A DNA stretch of 64,000 bases from Actinomadura hallensis. Its GTDB lineage: Bacteria > Actinomycetota > Actinomycetes > Streptosporangiales > Streptosporangiaceae. The stretch is taken from assembly GCF_006716765.1 (NCBI RefSeq), contig NZ_VFPO01000001.1, positions 4,898,001 to 4,962,000 on the forward strand, read 5' to 3'. The notes under the pieces are model-generated. The model worked only from the letters and a program-made list of their open reading frames with translations. It did no database searches and was not told the DNA's origin. The position numbers and the translations under genes are program-made. Positions 52,761-60,788 of this stretch are shown here, piece by piece (the stretch's first letter is position 1; every line of letters starts with the position of its first letter).

Positions 52761-53588
52761 ATGCCCACCATCGCGGTTCTCGGGCTCGGTGAGGCGGGCG
52801 GCGCGATCGGGCGCGACCTCGTCGCGGCCGGGGCGGTCGTGCGCGGGTACGACCCGGCCGTCCCGGCGCCGGAGGGGATGGTCCGCGCCCGCAGCGAGGC
52901 CGACGCCGCGGACGGCGCCGACCTCGTCCTGAGCGTCAACAGCGCGCACGACGCCGCCGCGGCCCTCAAGGCGGGCGTCGGCGCGGTCGGCGACGGGGTG
53001 GTCTGGGCCGACCTCAACACCGGGTCGCCGGGGCTGAAGCGGGAACTGGCCGCGGCGGCGCGGGCGGGCGGCGCCCGGTTCGCCGATGTCGCGATCATGG
53101 CGCCGGTGCCGGGGCGCGGGCTCCGCACCCCGATGCTGGCCTGCGGGGACGGCGCCGCGGACGTGCGCGACCTGCTCGGCCCGCTCGGCGCGGACGTCGA
53201 GGTGATGGACGCCGAGGCCGGGACGGCGGCGGCCCGCAAGCTGCTGCGCAGCGTCTTCTTCAAGGGCCTGGCCGCGTCCGTGGTCGAGGCGCTGGAGGCC
53301 GCCCGCGCCGCGGGCTGCGAGGACTGGCTCCGCGACGACATCGTCCGGGAGCTGACGGCGGCAGGCGAGGGCACCGTGGAGCGGCTCGTCACCGGCACCC
53401 GCCTGCACGCGGTGCGCCGGGCCGCGGAGATGGAGGCCGCGGCGGCCATGCTGGACGAGCTGGGCGTCCCGCCCGCGATGGCCGCCGCCAGCCGCGACCT
53501 CCTGGAGCGCCTCTCCGGCGACACAGGCTCTTCTCCGGCTCGGGCGTCAGCGGCTCGACGCGGCCGACGTGGGCGGTCTCGTGCTTGA
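52761..53588 (+). CDS. NAD-binding dehydrogenase with DUF1932 domain
   Basis: 275 residues. The Rossmann fold has VLGLGEAGGAIGRDL at 5-19; after NTGSPGLKRELAAAA comes the DUF1932 helical domain (MAPVPGRGLRTPMLACG, RKLLRSVFFKGL). It belongs to the 6-phosphogluconate/beta-hydroxyacid dehydrogenase clan; substrate unknown, probably tied to the gal pathway beside it. From about 53525 the codons abruptly lose their GC third-base bias, and the last 20 or so residues (SSPARASAARRGRRGRSRA) are probably not native. Confidence 0.82.
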   Translation: MPTIAVLGLGEAGGAIGRDLVAAGAVVRGYDPAVPAPEGMVRARSEADAADGADLVLSVNSAHDAAAALKAGVGAVGDGVVWADLNTGSPGLKRELAAAARAGGARFADVAIMAPVPGRGLRTPMLACGDGAADVRDLLGPLGADVEVMDAEAGTAAARKLLRSVFFKGLAASVVEALEAARAAGCEDWLRDDIVRELTAAGEGTVERLVTGTRLHAVRRAAEMEAAAAMLDELGVPPAMAAASRDLLERLSGDTGSSPARASAARRGRRGRSRA

Positions 53589-53590
53589 GG
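53526..53590 (-). pseudogene. Sliver of a lost minus-strand coding sequence
   Basis: On the minus strand this piece reads DLKHETAHVGRVEPLTPEPE-like with almost all third positions G or C, just beyond the galD stop and without a start. It looks like a leftover of a deleted gene that now supplies the tail of the dehydrogenase in the opposite frame. Confidence 0.3.
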
Positions 53591-54643
53591 TCATGGTGCG
53601 CTCCGGGGGAACACCGTTCCGTCGAAGAGTTTGCGCGCCGTCCGCACGACGCCCGCCCGCCGGACGGCGGAGCCGTCCAGCTCGACCCGCACGTCCAGCC
53701 GACCGGCGGGGTGCTCGACGCCCATCGGCTCGCCGGGCGGCGGCAGCTCGGCGAGGTCGTGGCCGACCGCGCCCTCCATCAGCACGGCGGTGGCGACGCT
53801 GACGGCGCCGAGCACGCCGATCGAGGCGTGCACGCGCAGCGGGATGAACGTGCGGGCGCAGATCGCCCCGCCCTCGCGGGGCGGCGCGACGAGGGCGGTC
53901 TTGGGCACCGAGGCCGCGGTGACGTCGCCGAGCCCCATCAGCTCCCCGGCCCGCAGCCGCAGCGCCTGGACGCGGTCGCGCAGCGCGCCCAGCTCGCCGG
54001 GGCTCTCGTACCCGGTGACGCCGAGGTCGGACGCGGCGACGACCACCACGGGCATCCCGTTGTCGACGCAGGTGACCTCGACGCCGTCGACGGTGTCGCG
54101 GAGACGGCCGGTGGGAAGCAGCGACCCGCAGGACGACCCTGCCGTCTCCGCGAAGTCCAGGAGGACGGGGGCCGCGGTGCCGGGCACCCCGGAGACGGCG
54201 GTGTCCCCGTCGTAGGAGACGACGCCGCCGGGGGTGGGGAACGTCGCGGTCGCGACGCTCCCGGAGTTCACCATCCGGACGCGGACGCTCGTCCGGTCGC
54301 CGCCCGCCGCCGCCAGCCCGCGCTCGACGGCGAACGGGCCCACGCCGGCGAGCAGGTTCCCGCAGTTCTGCCGGTCGGACACGGTCGGCTCCTCCACGCC
54401 GACCTGGAGGAACAGGTAGTCGACGTCCGCGTCCGGGTCGCGGGAGGCGGACACCACCGCCACCTTGCTGGTGAGGGGGTCCGCGCCGCCGATGCCGTCG
54501 ATCTGGCGCGGGTCCGGGGTCCCCATGACGCGCAGCAGCAGGTCGTCCCGCTCGGCCGGGTCGGACGGCAGGTCGTCCGCCAGGAAGTAGGCGCCCTTGG
54601 ACGTGCCGCCGCGCATCAGCATGCAGCGCAGTCCGCCGCTCAC
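53591..54643 (-). CDS. galD: 4-oxalomesaconate tautomerase (PrpF family)
   Basis: 350 residues of the diaminopimelate-epimerase-like PrpF fold. The start CMLMRGGTSKGAYFLADDLP is typical of GalD/PrpF, with NCGNLLAGVGPFA near residue 90. GalD converts the keto to the enol form of 4-oxalomesaconate. GTG 54643 overlaps the aldolase stop as GTGA. Last gene of the galB-galC-galD operon. Confidence 0.9.
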   Translation of the reverse strand: MSGGLRCMLMRGGTSKGAYFLADDLPSDPAERDDLLLRVMGTPDPRQIDGIGGADPLTSKVAVVSASRDPDADVDYLFLQVGVEEPTVSDRQNCGNLLAGVGPFAVERGLAAAGGDRTSVRVRMVNSGSVATATFPTPGGVVSYDGDTAVSGVPGTAAPVLLDFAETAGSSCGSLLPTGRLRDTVDGVEVTCVDNGMPVVVVAASDLGVTGYESPGELGALRDRVQALRLRAGELMGLGDVTAASVPKTALVAPPREGGAICARTFIPLRVHASIGVLGAVSVATAVLMEGAVGHDLAELPPPGEPMGVEHPAGRLDVRVELDGSAVRRAGVVRTARKLFDGTVFPRSAP

Positions 54644-55356
54644 GGCTCCCGCTCCTCGGAGTGCTCGACGTACTCGGAGTACTCGACGTACTCGATGCCG
54701 AGTGCGGGCAGGCGGGCGCGCAGCCCGTACCGGTCGAGGCCGAGCTCGCCGCGGCGGAACGCCTCCCGGGTCGCGGCCTCCTTCGCCTCCCGCGCCCTGG
54801 CCGCCTCGACCGCGTCCGCCACCGCGCGGCGGGGCACGCACAGGACGCCGTCGTCGTCGGCGAGGATCGCGTCGCCCGGGCGGACGACCTGGCCGCCGAT
54901 CGTCACCGGCACGTTCACCGAACCCGGCGTCGCCTTCACCGTGCCCTGGGCGCTCACCGCCGCCGACCACACCGGGAAGCCCATCGCGTGCAGCTCCGCC
55001 ACGTCCCGGACCCCGGCGTCGATCACGAGGCCCCGCACGCCCCTGTGCTGCAGGGCGGTCGCGAACAGCTCGCCGAACATCCCGTCGGTGGACGGCGACG
55101 TGGTCGCCACGACCAGCACGTCTCCGGGCCGGCACTGCTCGACGGCGACGTGGATCATCAGGTTGTCGCCCGGCCACGACAGCACGGTGACGGCGGTCCC
55201 GCCGATCCGGGACCCGGGGTGCACGGGGCGGATGGACGGCCCGAGGTAGCCCGTCCGCCCCATCGCCTCGTGGACGGTCGCCACGCCGAACCCGGCCAGC
55301 GCGCCGACGGCGGCGGCGTCGGCGCGCGGCGGGTTCGTGACGACGACCGTCCTCAC
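54640..55356 (-). CDS. galC: 4-carboxy-4-hydroxy-2-oxoadipate aldolase (RraA-like)
   Basis: 238 residues of the RraA/HMG-CHA aldolase family: TVHEAMGRTGYLGPSIRP, the conserved GMFGELFATAL and GLVIDAGVRDVAEL with the Mg and pyruvate site Arg/Asp. It splits the adduct to pyruvate and oxaloacetate. The C-terminal tail has an unusual repeat EYVEYSEYVEHS coded by two 18-bp copies. GTG 55356 overlaps the galB stop as GTGA. Confidence 0.9.
   Translation of the reverse strand: MRTVVVTNPPRADAAAVGALAGFGVATVHEAMGRTGYLGPSIRPVHPGSRIGGTAVTVLSWPGDNLMIHVAVEQCRPGDVLVVATTSPSTDGMFGELFATALQHRGVRGLVIDAGVRDVAELHAMGFPVWSAAVSAQGTVKATPGSVNVPVTIGGQVVRPGDAILADDDGVLCVPRRAVADAVEAARAREAKEAATREAFRRGELGLDRYGLRARLPALGIEYVEYSEYVEHSEEREP
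54655..54690 (-). repeat. 18-bp tandem duplication in the galC C-terminus
   Basis: Two copies of ctcggagtRctcgacgta at 54655-54672 and 54673-54690, one base different, encoding the Glu/Tyr/Val/Ser-rich tail. Confidence 0.88.
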
Positions 55357-56093
55357 GCCAGGACCCCGGTCGTCTGCGGGTACAGCCGCACGTACGCCTC
55401 GGCCTTCGTGTCGTGCGGCAGCCCCAGGTTCGGGCCCGCGTTGCGCCGGAGCTGCACGCCGCGGCGCCTGGCCAGGTCGGTGTAGTACTCCCACAGGTGC
55501 TGCTGGGCGGGCAGGCACTCCATCGCCCTGCGCTTGCGCTCGAACACCGGGGTGATGTCGAGCAGGACGTTGGGCTTGAAGTCGCACTGCTCCGGCTGGT
55601 GCGGCTCGAAGAAGAACACCGGGGGCGCGCCGAGCGGCTCGCCGGGGGCGTCGTACCCGATGGCCTGGGCCAGCACCCGCGCCTGCAGCGCCATCCGCGC
55701 CGCCGCGGGGTGGTCGCCGTTGTAGGGGTCGGCGAGGGGGTGGGTGAGCACCACGGCCGGCTCGAAGTCCCGGTACACGCGGACGAGCCGGTCCACCAGC
55801 TTCGGCGACTCGACGAGGGGGTAGTCCCCGGCGTCCAGGAACTCGATCTCCGCGCCGAGCTCCGCCGCCGCGGCCTCCGCCTCGGCCCTGCGGATCCGCT
55901 TGATCTCCTCCAGGCCCTTGCCCTCGCGCCACGCCTTCGCGGACTCGCCGCGCTCGCCGTAGCTCAGGCACACCACCTTGGCGCGGTCGCCGCGCTCGGC
56001 GGCGAGGGCGATCGCGCCCGCGGCGCGCCAGACGAAGTCGCCGGCGTGCGCGCTGATCACGAGGAGGGGGCTGGACGGGGTGTCGTCGCTCAT
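55353..56093 (-). CDS. galB: 4-oxalomesaconate hydratase (PIG-L fold)
   Basis: 246 residues. The N-terminus SAHAGDFVWRAAGAIALA replaces the HPDD motif of PIG-L deacetylases with HAGD, as in Pseudomonas GalB, and LSYGERGESAKAW, DPYNGDHPAA and EPHQPEQCDF agree with that enzyme from memory. It hydrates oxalomesaconate in gallate or protocatechuate 4,5-cleavage. First gene of the operon. I prefer ATG 56093; ATG 56123 is possible. Confidence 0.88.
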   Translation of the reverse strand: MSDDTPSSPLLVISAHAGDFVWRAAGAIALAAERGDRAKVVCLSYGERGESAKAWREGKGLEEIKRIRRAEAEAAAAELGAEIEFLDAGDYPLVESPKLVDRLVRVYRDFEPAVVLTHPLADPYNGDHPAAARMALQARVLAQAIGYDAPGEPLGAPPVFFFEPHQPEQCDFKPNVLLDITPVFERKRRAMECLPAQQHLWEYYTDLARRRGVQLRRNAGPNLGLPHDTKAEAYVRLYPQTTGVLA

Positions 56094-56122
56094 GGCGCCC
56101 CACTCTGCTGTCCTGTAGCCCA

Positions 56123-56136
56123 AATTGTCAACAATT
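56123..56136. promoter_or_regulatory. Candidate GntR/FCD operator 2 at the gal operon
   Basis: AATTGT-CA-ACAATT, perfect 6-bp arms, in the VanR/FadR class pattern ATTGT-N2-ACAAT. On the minus strand CATAAT overlaps it and could be the -10 box, so binding would block transcription of galBCD. Confidence 0.65.
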
Positions 56137-56188
56137 ATGCGAACACAAGCGCGCCGCCAGGCGCACGGGGGGACGGTTCCCGCGCGCC

Positions 56189-56233
56189 GCGCGCCGAACC
56201 CCCGCGCGCCGAACCTCCGCGCGCCGAACCGCC
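56189..56233. repeat. Three 15-bp tandem repeats, non-coding
   Basis: gcgcgccgaaccNcc at 56189, 56204 and 56219, between the galB promoter and the end of the beta-propeller gene. The units differ at one position. Confidence 0.85.
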
Positions 56234-56252
56234 GCGCCCGTAGGCGCCCGCC

Positions 56253-56323
56253 GGCCTCCCGAGAAACGCGGAGGCCACCGCGGACCCCGCCGGCGGGGCG
56301 GATGCCGGCGGGCCGCGGTGGCC
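56253..56323 (-). terminator. Hairpin cluster after the beta-propeller gene
   Basis: GGCCACCGCGG (56273-56283) pairs with CCGCGGTGGCC (56313-56323) and encloses CCCCGCC/GGGGCGG; a competing GGCCTCC/GGAGGCC stem lies at 56253-56276. No U-tract; it is the likely 3' boundary of the gene ending at 56350. Confidence 0.55.
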
Positions 56324-56349
56324 GATGTCGGCGAGGGGCCGGGGCCGGG

Positions 56350-57564
56350 TCAGCCGTTGGACGGGTCCAGCGAGCCGACGGCCTCGGGGGTGAGCTTGGC
56401 GGGGCGCTCCCGCTGCGGGTAGTGGCCGACGTCGATGCGGGCGACCTCCCGGGCCGTCCGGTAGTCGATCACCGAGATCTGGTTCTTCTCGGAGAGCGAG
56501 ACGTAGCAGTCATGGCCGTTCGGGCCGGTCTGCGTCCAGTACGGCAGGGATCCCGGCTCGTAGTGGACGGTCCCGTCCGTGGTCAGGCCGGGCCGCGACA
56601 CGATCGAGACGTAGTCGCTGATCGTCCCCGCCACGCACAGCCTGCTCTCGTCGGCGTTCATGGCCATGCCGTGGTGGGCGGAGTTCTGCGGGTAGTCGTC
56701 GGGGGACATGGCGGCCGCCCGGTCGCTGAGCGGCATCTCCACCGTCCGCGCGATCTTGCCCGCCGTCAGGTCGTACTCGACGAAGCCGTTCAGGTAGGAC
56801 AGCTGCGCGTACATCGTCGTGTTGTCGCGGGTGAACACCGCGGGGCGGACGCCGTACTGGAACTTGTAGGTGCGCAGGTGCCGGAAGGTGTTCGCGTCCA
56901 CCGCCGTGACGGCTCTCGACCCCTTGAGCGCGTTCAGCGCCTTCGGCAGCGACGTGATGCCGATGCTGGAGTTGTACAGGATCGTCCCGTCGGGCGAGTA
57001 GTCGTTGGCGTGGGGGTAGGTGCCGGTGGCGAACGTCGTCACCAGCTTGCCGGTCGCGGTGTCGATGACCTCCGACTTGCTCGCGGTGGTGGCGCTGACG
57101 ACGAACTTCGTGCCGTCCGGGGACAGCGCGGCGTGGTCGGCCTTGAAGCCCTCGGTCTTGCGCCGCCACAGCATCTTCCTGGTGGCGATATCGAACGCGA
57201 CGGCGTCCGACAGCGCTCCCCGCGAGACGTAGATCGTCGTCCCGTCGGGGGACACCGCGATGTCGTCGACGAGCTTGCGGTAGCCCTGGACGGCGTTGAC
57301 GACCTCGTAGCCGATGCGCTCGACCGGGTTCATCGCGGCCAGGCGTTCCTGCAGGTCGGGCACGACGTTGATCGAGCCGAGGTTCTCGTAGGTGGCGGTG
57401 TCGATGAAGCTGACGGTGCCGCCCTGGCCGTTGCCGACGGCCATCACGTCCCGCAGCTGCGCCGCGTCCGCGGCCTTGGGCACGGCGCCGGCCAGCGCGG
57501 TCACCGCCGCCAGCAGGACGCCGAGGGTCAGCGCGGCGGGCCTCCGGAGACTGATGGAGGGCAT
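56350..57564 (-). CDS. Secreted YVTN-type beta-propeller protein
   Basis: 404 residues. A cleavable signal peptide (about 1-35, ending ADAAQ) is followed by propeller repeats: GGTVSFIDTATYENL, DDIAVSPDGTTIYVS, HAALSPDGTKFVVS, NDYSPDGTILYNS, and VISVIDYRTAREVARI. Such proteins bind ligands or electron carriers outside the cell; no partner gene is adjacent. ATG 57564 follows GAGGAGGT. It is divergent from a TetR gene that may control it. Confidence 0.85.
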   Translation of the reverse strand: MPSISLRRPAALTLGVLLAAVTALAGAVPKAADAAQLRDVMAVGNGQGGTVSFIDTATYENLGSINVVPDLQERLAAMNPVERIGYEVVNAVQGYRKLVDDIAVSPDGTTIYVSRGALSDAVAFDIATRKMLWRRKTEGFKADHAALSPDGTKFVVSATTASKSEVIDTATGKLVTTFATGTYPHANDYSPDGTILYNSSIGITSLPKALNALKGSRAVTAVDANTFRHLRTYKFQYGVRPAVFTRDNTTMYAQLSYLNGFVEYDLTAGKIARTVEMPLSDRAAAMSPDDYPQNSAHHGMAMNADESRLCVAGTISDYVSIVSRPGLTTDGTVHYEPGSLPYWTQTGPNGHDCYVSLSEKNQISVIDYRTAREVARIDVGHYPQRERPAKLTPEAVGSLDPSNG

Positions 57565-57706
57565 GAGTACCTCCTCGTGGGGGGCCGGGTGTCTCCAGTC
57601 TGAAAACGGCTGTGTTCGGACTTGGTTACTGGACGGTAGGACAATGGGAACCTCGACACAAGACCCATGCGCGGGACAATGCCGTCCGGGTTCGGAAGGG
57701 AGCGAC

Positions 57707-58363
57707 GTGGCGGGAAGGCGCGGGGCACCGACCGGCAGGTACGGCGGCAGGTCGGCCGCTGAGCGGCGCGCGGAGCGCCGCCGCAGGTTCCTCGACGCGG
57801 GCCTGGAGCTGTTCGGCCGCGGGCCCGGCTACCGCGCCACCACCGTCGCGGCCCTCAGCGAGGCGGCCGGGCTGTCCACCCGCCAGTTCTACGAGGAGTT
57901 CTCCAGCCTGGAGGACCTGCTCGCCGAGCTTCACCTGGAGGTCAACGACATCGCCGAGCGCGCCGTCCTCGCCACCCTGCCGGAGGTGCGCGGCCTCCCC
58001 CTCGCCGAGCGCACGGCCCGCCTCTTCCGCGCCTACGCCGACACCATCACCGCCGACCGCGCCCGCATCCGCATCGCGTTCGTGGAGATCGTCGGGGTCA
58101 GCCCCCGGATGGACCGCCAGCGCCTGGCCCGCCGCGCCCGCTGGGTCGACTTCATCTGCGCCGAGGCGGCCGCCGCCGCGGAACGCGGCGAGATCCCCGG
58201 CCGGGACTACCGCATCGCCGCGGCCGCCTTCACCGGCAGCATCACCGGCCTCCTCCACGACTGGGACGCCGGCTGGGTCGACGCCACCCTCGACGAGCTG
58301 ATCGACGAGCTGGTGCAGCTTCTGCTGGCCCGCCTGCACGCCGCCGACGGAACCTCCGGCTGA
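57707..58363 (+). CDS. TetR-family transcriptional regulator
   Basis: 218 residues. The N-terminal helix-turn-helix spans about 25-65 (RATTVAALSEAAGLSTRQFYEEF); the helical C-terminal domain is typical of the family, and its ligand is unknown. GTG 57707 follows GGAAGGGAG. The divergent gene encodes the secreted propeller, whose promoter shares the 142-bp intergenic region, so local control is likely. Confidence 0.88.
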   Translation: MAGRRGAPTGRYGGRSAAERRAERRRRFLDAGLELFGRGPGYRATTVAALSEAAGLSTRQFYEEFSSLEDLLAELHLEVNDIAERAVLATLPEVRGLPLAERTARLFRAYADTITADRARIRIAFVEIVGVSPRMDRQRLARRARWVDFICAEAAAAAERGEIPGRDYRIAAAAFTGSITGLLHDWDAGWVDATLDELIDELVQLLLARLHAADGTSG

Positions 58364-58459
58364 CCGGGCGGCGCCGCGGGCCGGTGGAGCGGGGCCGGCC
58401 GCCCGTCCCGAACCGCGGGCGGCCGACGCCGCCACTAGGCTATGCGAGCGGCCCGGCGG

Positions 58460-59266
58460 TCAGGGCGCCGTCTTGGCGGCGACCAGGTCGGTGCTGCGCG
58501 GGGTGATGACGGCCAGGCGGGCGCCCGCGGGGTCGTTCATGATGCAGAAGCGGCCCGGCTCGATGTCGGTCGGGGGGATGCGGACGCGAGCGCCGAACTC
58601 GGTGGCGCGGGCGGTGAAGGCGTCGCAGTCGTCCACCCAGAAGTAGGGCGTCCAGTGGGCCGGATGGTCGGGGGGCCACAGCTCGTCCAGCGGGACCATG
58701 CCCGCCACGGCCCAGTCGCCGACCTTCCAGTGGGTGTAGGGCTTCGAGTAGAAGTGGCGGTCGACGGCCTTCCAGCCGAACACTTCACCGTAGAAGCGGC
58801 GGGCCTCGTGGATGTCCATGCACGCGAGCTCGGCCCAGCACATGGCGTTGGGCTCGTCCACGACGCTGCTGGTGAAGGTGTACGGGTACCAGAGGCTGAA
58901 CTCGGCGCCCTGCGTGTCGGCGCACAACGCCAAGCGCCCGAGGTTGCCGATGTCGGTGGGCTCCAGGAGTTCGTTGCCGCCGGCGGCGCGGACGGCGTCC
59001 AGCGTGGCGGAGACGTCGTCGGTGCGGAAGTACACCGACCAGGTCTGGCGCTGCGTGTCGTCCGCGAGGCCGTGCATCCCCGCGACCGCGGGGCCGTTGA
59101 CGCCGCCGAACGTGAAGATCTCGTACTCGCCGAAGTCGTCGCTGGTCAGCGTGAAGGCGTACCAGCCGAACAGGCGGCAGTAGAAGTCCTTGGCCGCCTG
59201 CGGGTCCGGGCTGGCCAGCTCGGCCCAGGACACGTAGCCGGGGTCGTACTCGTTCACCTCGGGCAT
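58460..59266 (-). CDS. Two-domain VOC (glyoxalase/bleomycin-resistance) protein
   Basis: 268 residues made of two tandem VOC modules: YVSWAELASPDPQAAKDFYCRLFGW in the first half and CWAELACMDIHEARRFYGEVFGW in the second. The layout matches the mycobacterial CFP30B group, of unknown substrate. ATG 59266 was chosen because the first module begins just after it; the ribosome site is weak. Confidence 0.87.
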   Translation of the reverse strand: MPEVNEYDPGYVSWAELASPDPQAAKDFYCRLFGWYAFTLTSDDFGEYEIFTFGGVNGPAVAGMHGLADDTQRQTWSVYFRTDDVSATLDAVRAAGGNELLEPTDIGNLGRLALCADTQGAEFSLWYPYTFTSSVVDEPNAMCWAELACMDIHEARRFYGEVFGWKAVDRHFYSKPYTHWKVGDWAVAGMVPLDELWPPDHPAHWTPYFWVDDCDAFTARATEFGARVRIPPTDIEPGRFCIMNDPAGARLAVITPRSTDLVAAKTAP

Positions 59267-59385
59267 CGGGCGCCCACCGAAGCTCGCATGCCACTCACCG
59301 TAAGGAGGCGTGCGCAATCTTCGGTGTCCGAAACGGCCAAGCGCCCGCCAATGATCCGGCCGCCGGGCGGGCGGGCCGGTCCGCG

Positions 59386-60639
59386 TCAGGCCTTGCGGGC
59401 GCCGATGGCGGCGGCGACGGCGGGCCAGTTGCGCTGGACCTCGCGCCTCCAGTACTTCCAGTTGTGCATGCCCGGCCCGTACAGGTTCGCGGTGACGGGC
59501 ACTCCGGCCCGCTCGGCGGCGGCGACGAAGTTCTCGTTCATCACGCCGGCGAGCTGCTCGCCGATGCGGCCCGCGTGGTGCGGCGGGGTGTTCGGGTCGT
59601 CGAACGGGCCGGGCTCGCCGTTGCCGGACGAGACGTACACGCCGATGCCCTTGAGCTTGGCGACGTTGACGGTCGCGTCGTGGGCGCGCCAGTTGGCCCG
59701 GGCGGTGACCGGGTCGCCCCAGATGGCGGTGCCCGCCTCGCGGTTCATGGCCGTGAGGATCGCCGGCATGCCGGGCGCGCTGATGTTGAGGGCGCCGCTG
59801 TAGGAGGAGGCGTACTTGAACAGGCCGCGGTGCCGCTGGGCGTAGACGATGGCGCCCTGCCCGCCGGACGACAGCCCGATCGCGGCGCGGGACGACCCGG
59901 CGCCGAAGTTGCGCTCCATCAGCGGGATGACCTCCCGGATGTGGAAGTTCTCCCACATCGGGATGCCGCCCTTGCCGCCGTTGTACCAGTTGGCGTACGA
60001 GCCCTTCGAGCCGCCCTCCGGCATGACGACCATGACGTTGTACGGGGCGGCGACCTTCTCGATCTTCCCGTCCTTGGTCCAGGACTGGTAGTTGTTGTTG
60101 CCGCCGTGGTAGGCGTACACGACCGGCCACGTCTTGTCGCTTCCGGCCTTCCAGCCCTTCGGCACCCACACGCGGGTGCGCACCTTCGCGCCCAGCGACG
60201 GGGACGCGATGGTGACGTCGAGCATCCGCGACTTGACCTTCTTGACGCCGGTGATGGTGGCACCGTTGGGGGCCTTCGCGTACTTGCCGGACCCGGCGAC
60301 GGCGGGCAGCTTCGGCTTCGTGCCGCGCTTGCCGGCGTTGGTGTCGGGGTCGCCGGGCAGGGGGGCGCTTCCGCCCGTCTGGAACGGGTTGGTGCCGGGG
60401 GGCACCTGCGGCAGCTTCGTGGGCTTCGGCGACTTGGACGGGGACGCGGACGCGGCGGGCGCCGTGAGTTCGTCCGCCGGGCCGAAGGAGGGAACCGGGT
60501 CCGCGTTGCCCGAAGCCTCCGACACCTTCTTGGGCACACCGACGCCGGCCTGCGCGAGGCCGACCATGACTGCGGGCAGCAGCACGGCCGCGGTCGCGCT
60601 GCCGATGATCGCGATCTTCCTGTCGGTCCGCTTCTTCAT
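59386..60639 (-). CDS. Secreted alpha/beta-hydrolase esterase (antigen 85/esterase D-like)
   Basis: 417 residues. An N-terminal signal or anchor helix (about 8-31) is followed by a Ser/Pro/Thr linker (to about 120) and an esterase domain: VVYAYHGGNNNYQSW with the oxyanion glycine, nucleophile Ser in GLSSGGQG, and a catalytic His in GPGMHNWKYWR. It should act on esters outside the cell. ATG 60639 has GGGGAG upstream. Confidence 0.86.
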   Translation of the reverse strand: MKKRTDRKIAIIGSATAAVLLPAVMVGLAQAGVGVPKKVSEASGNADPVPSFGPADELTAPAASASPSKSPKPTKLPQVPPGTNPFQTGGSAPLPGDPDTNAGKRGTKPKLPAVAGSGKYAKAPNGATITGVKKVKSRMLDVTIASPSLGAKVRTRVWVPKGWKAGSDKTWPVVYAYHGGNNNYQSWTKDGKIEKVAAPYNVMVVMPEGGSKGSYANWYNGGKGGIPMWENFHIREVIPLMERNFGAGSSRAAIGLSSGGQGAIVYAQRHRGLFKYASSYSGALNISAPGMPAILTAMNREAGTAIWGDPVTARANWRAHDATVNVAKLKGIGVYVSSGNGEPGPFDDPNTPPHHAGRIGEQLAGVMNENFVAAAERAGVPVTANLYGPGMHNWKYWRREVQRNWPAVAAAIGARKA

Positions 60640-60697
60640 GGACTCCCCAGCCGGTCCGGGCCTCTGCGGCCCCGACGCTCCATCCATTCGCCCGTCG

Positions 60698-60727
60698 AAG
60701 CTACTGTCCCGTCAGTCACACCCGCAA
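60698..60727 (-). promoter_or_regulatory. Candidate promoter of the esterase gene
   Basis: On the minus strand TTGCGG (60722-60727) and TAGCTT (60698-60703) are separated by 18 bp, about 60 bp before the esterase start. Confidence 0.4.
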
Positions 60728-60788
60728 GTATTGGCAGTGAATGCAATAAAGGCGAGATGAACAGGGACGGAGCGTCATGTGGCCCGGG

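Noticed and set aside
56124..56349. Small open frames between galB and the beta-propeller gene
   Set aside because: They are generated by the tandem repeats and lack start context and codon bias.
57600..57706. TACTGGACGGTA as a TetR operator
   Set aside because: Only three base pairs are symmetrical, too weak to list as a site.
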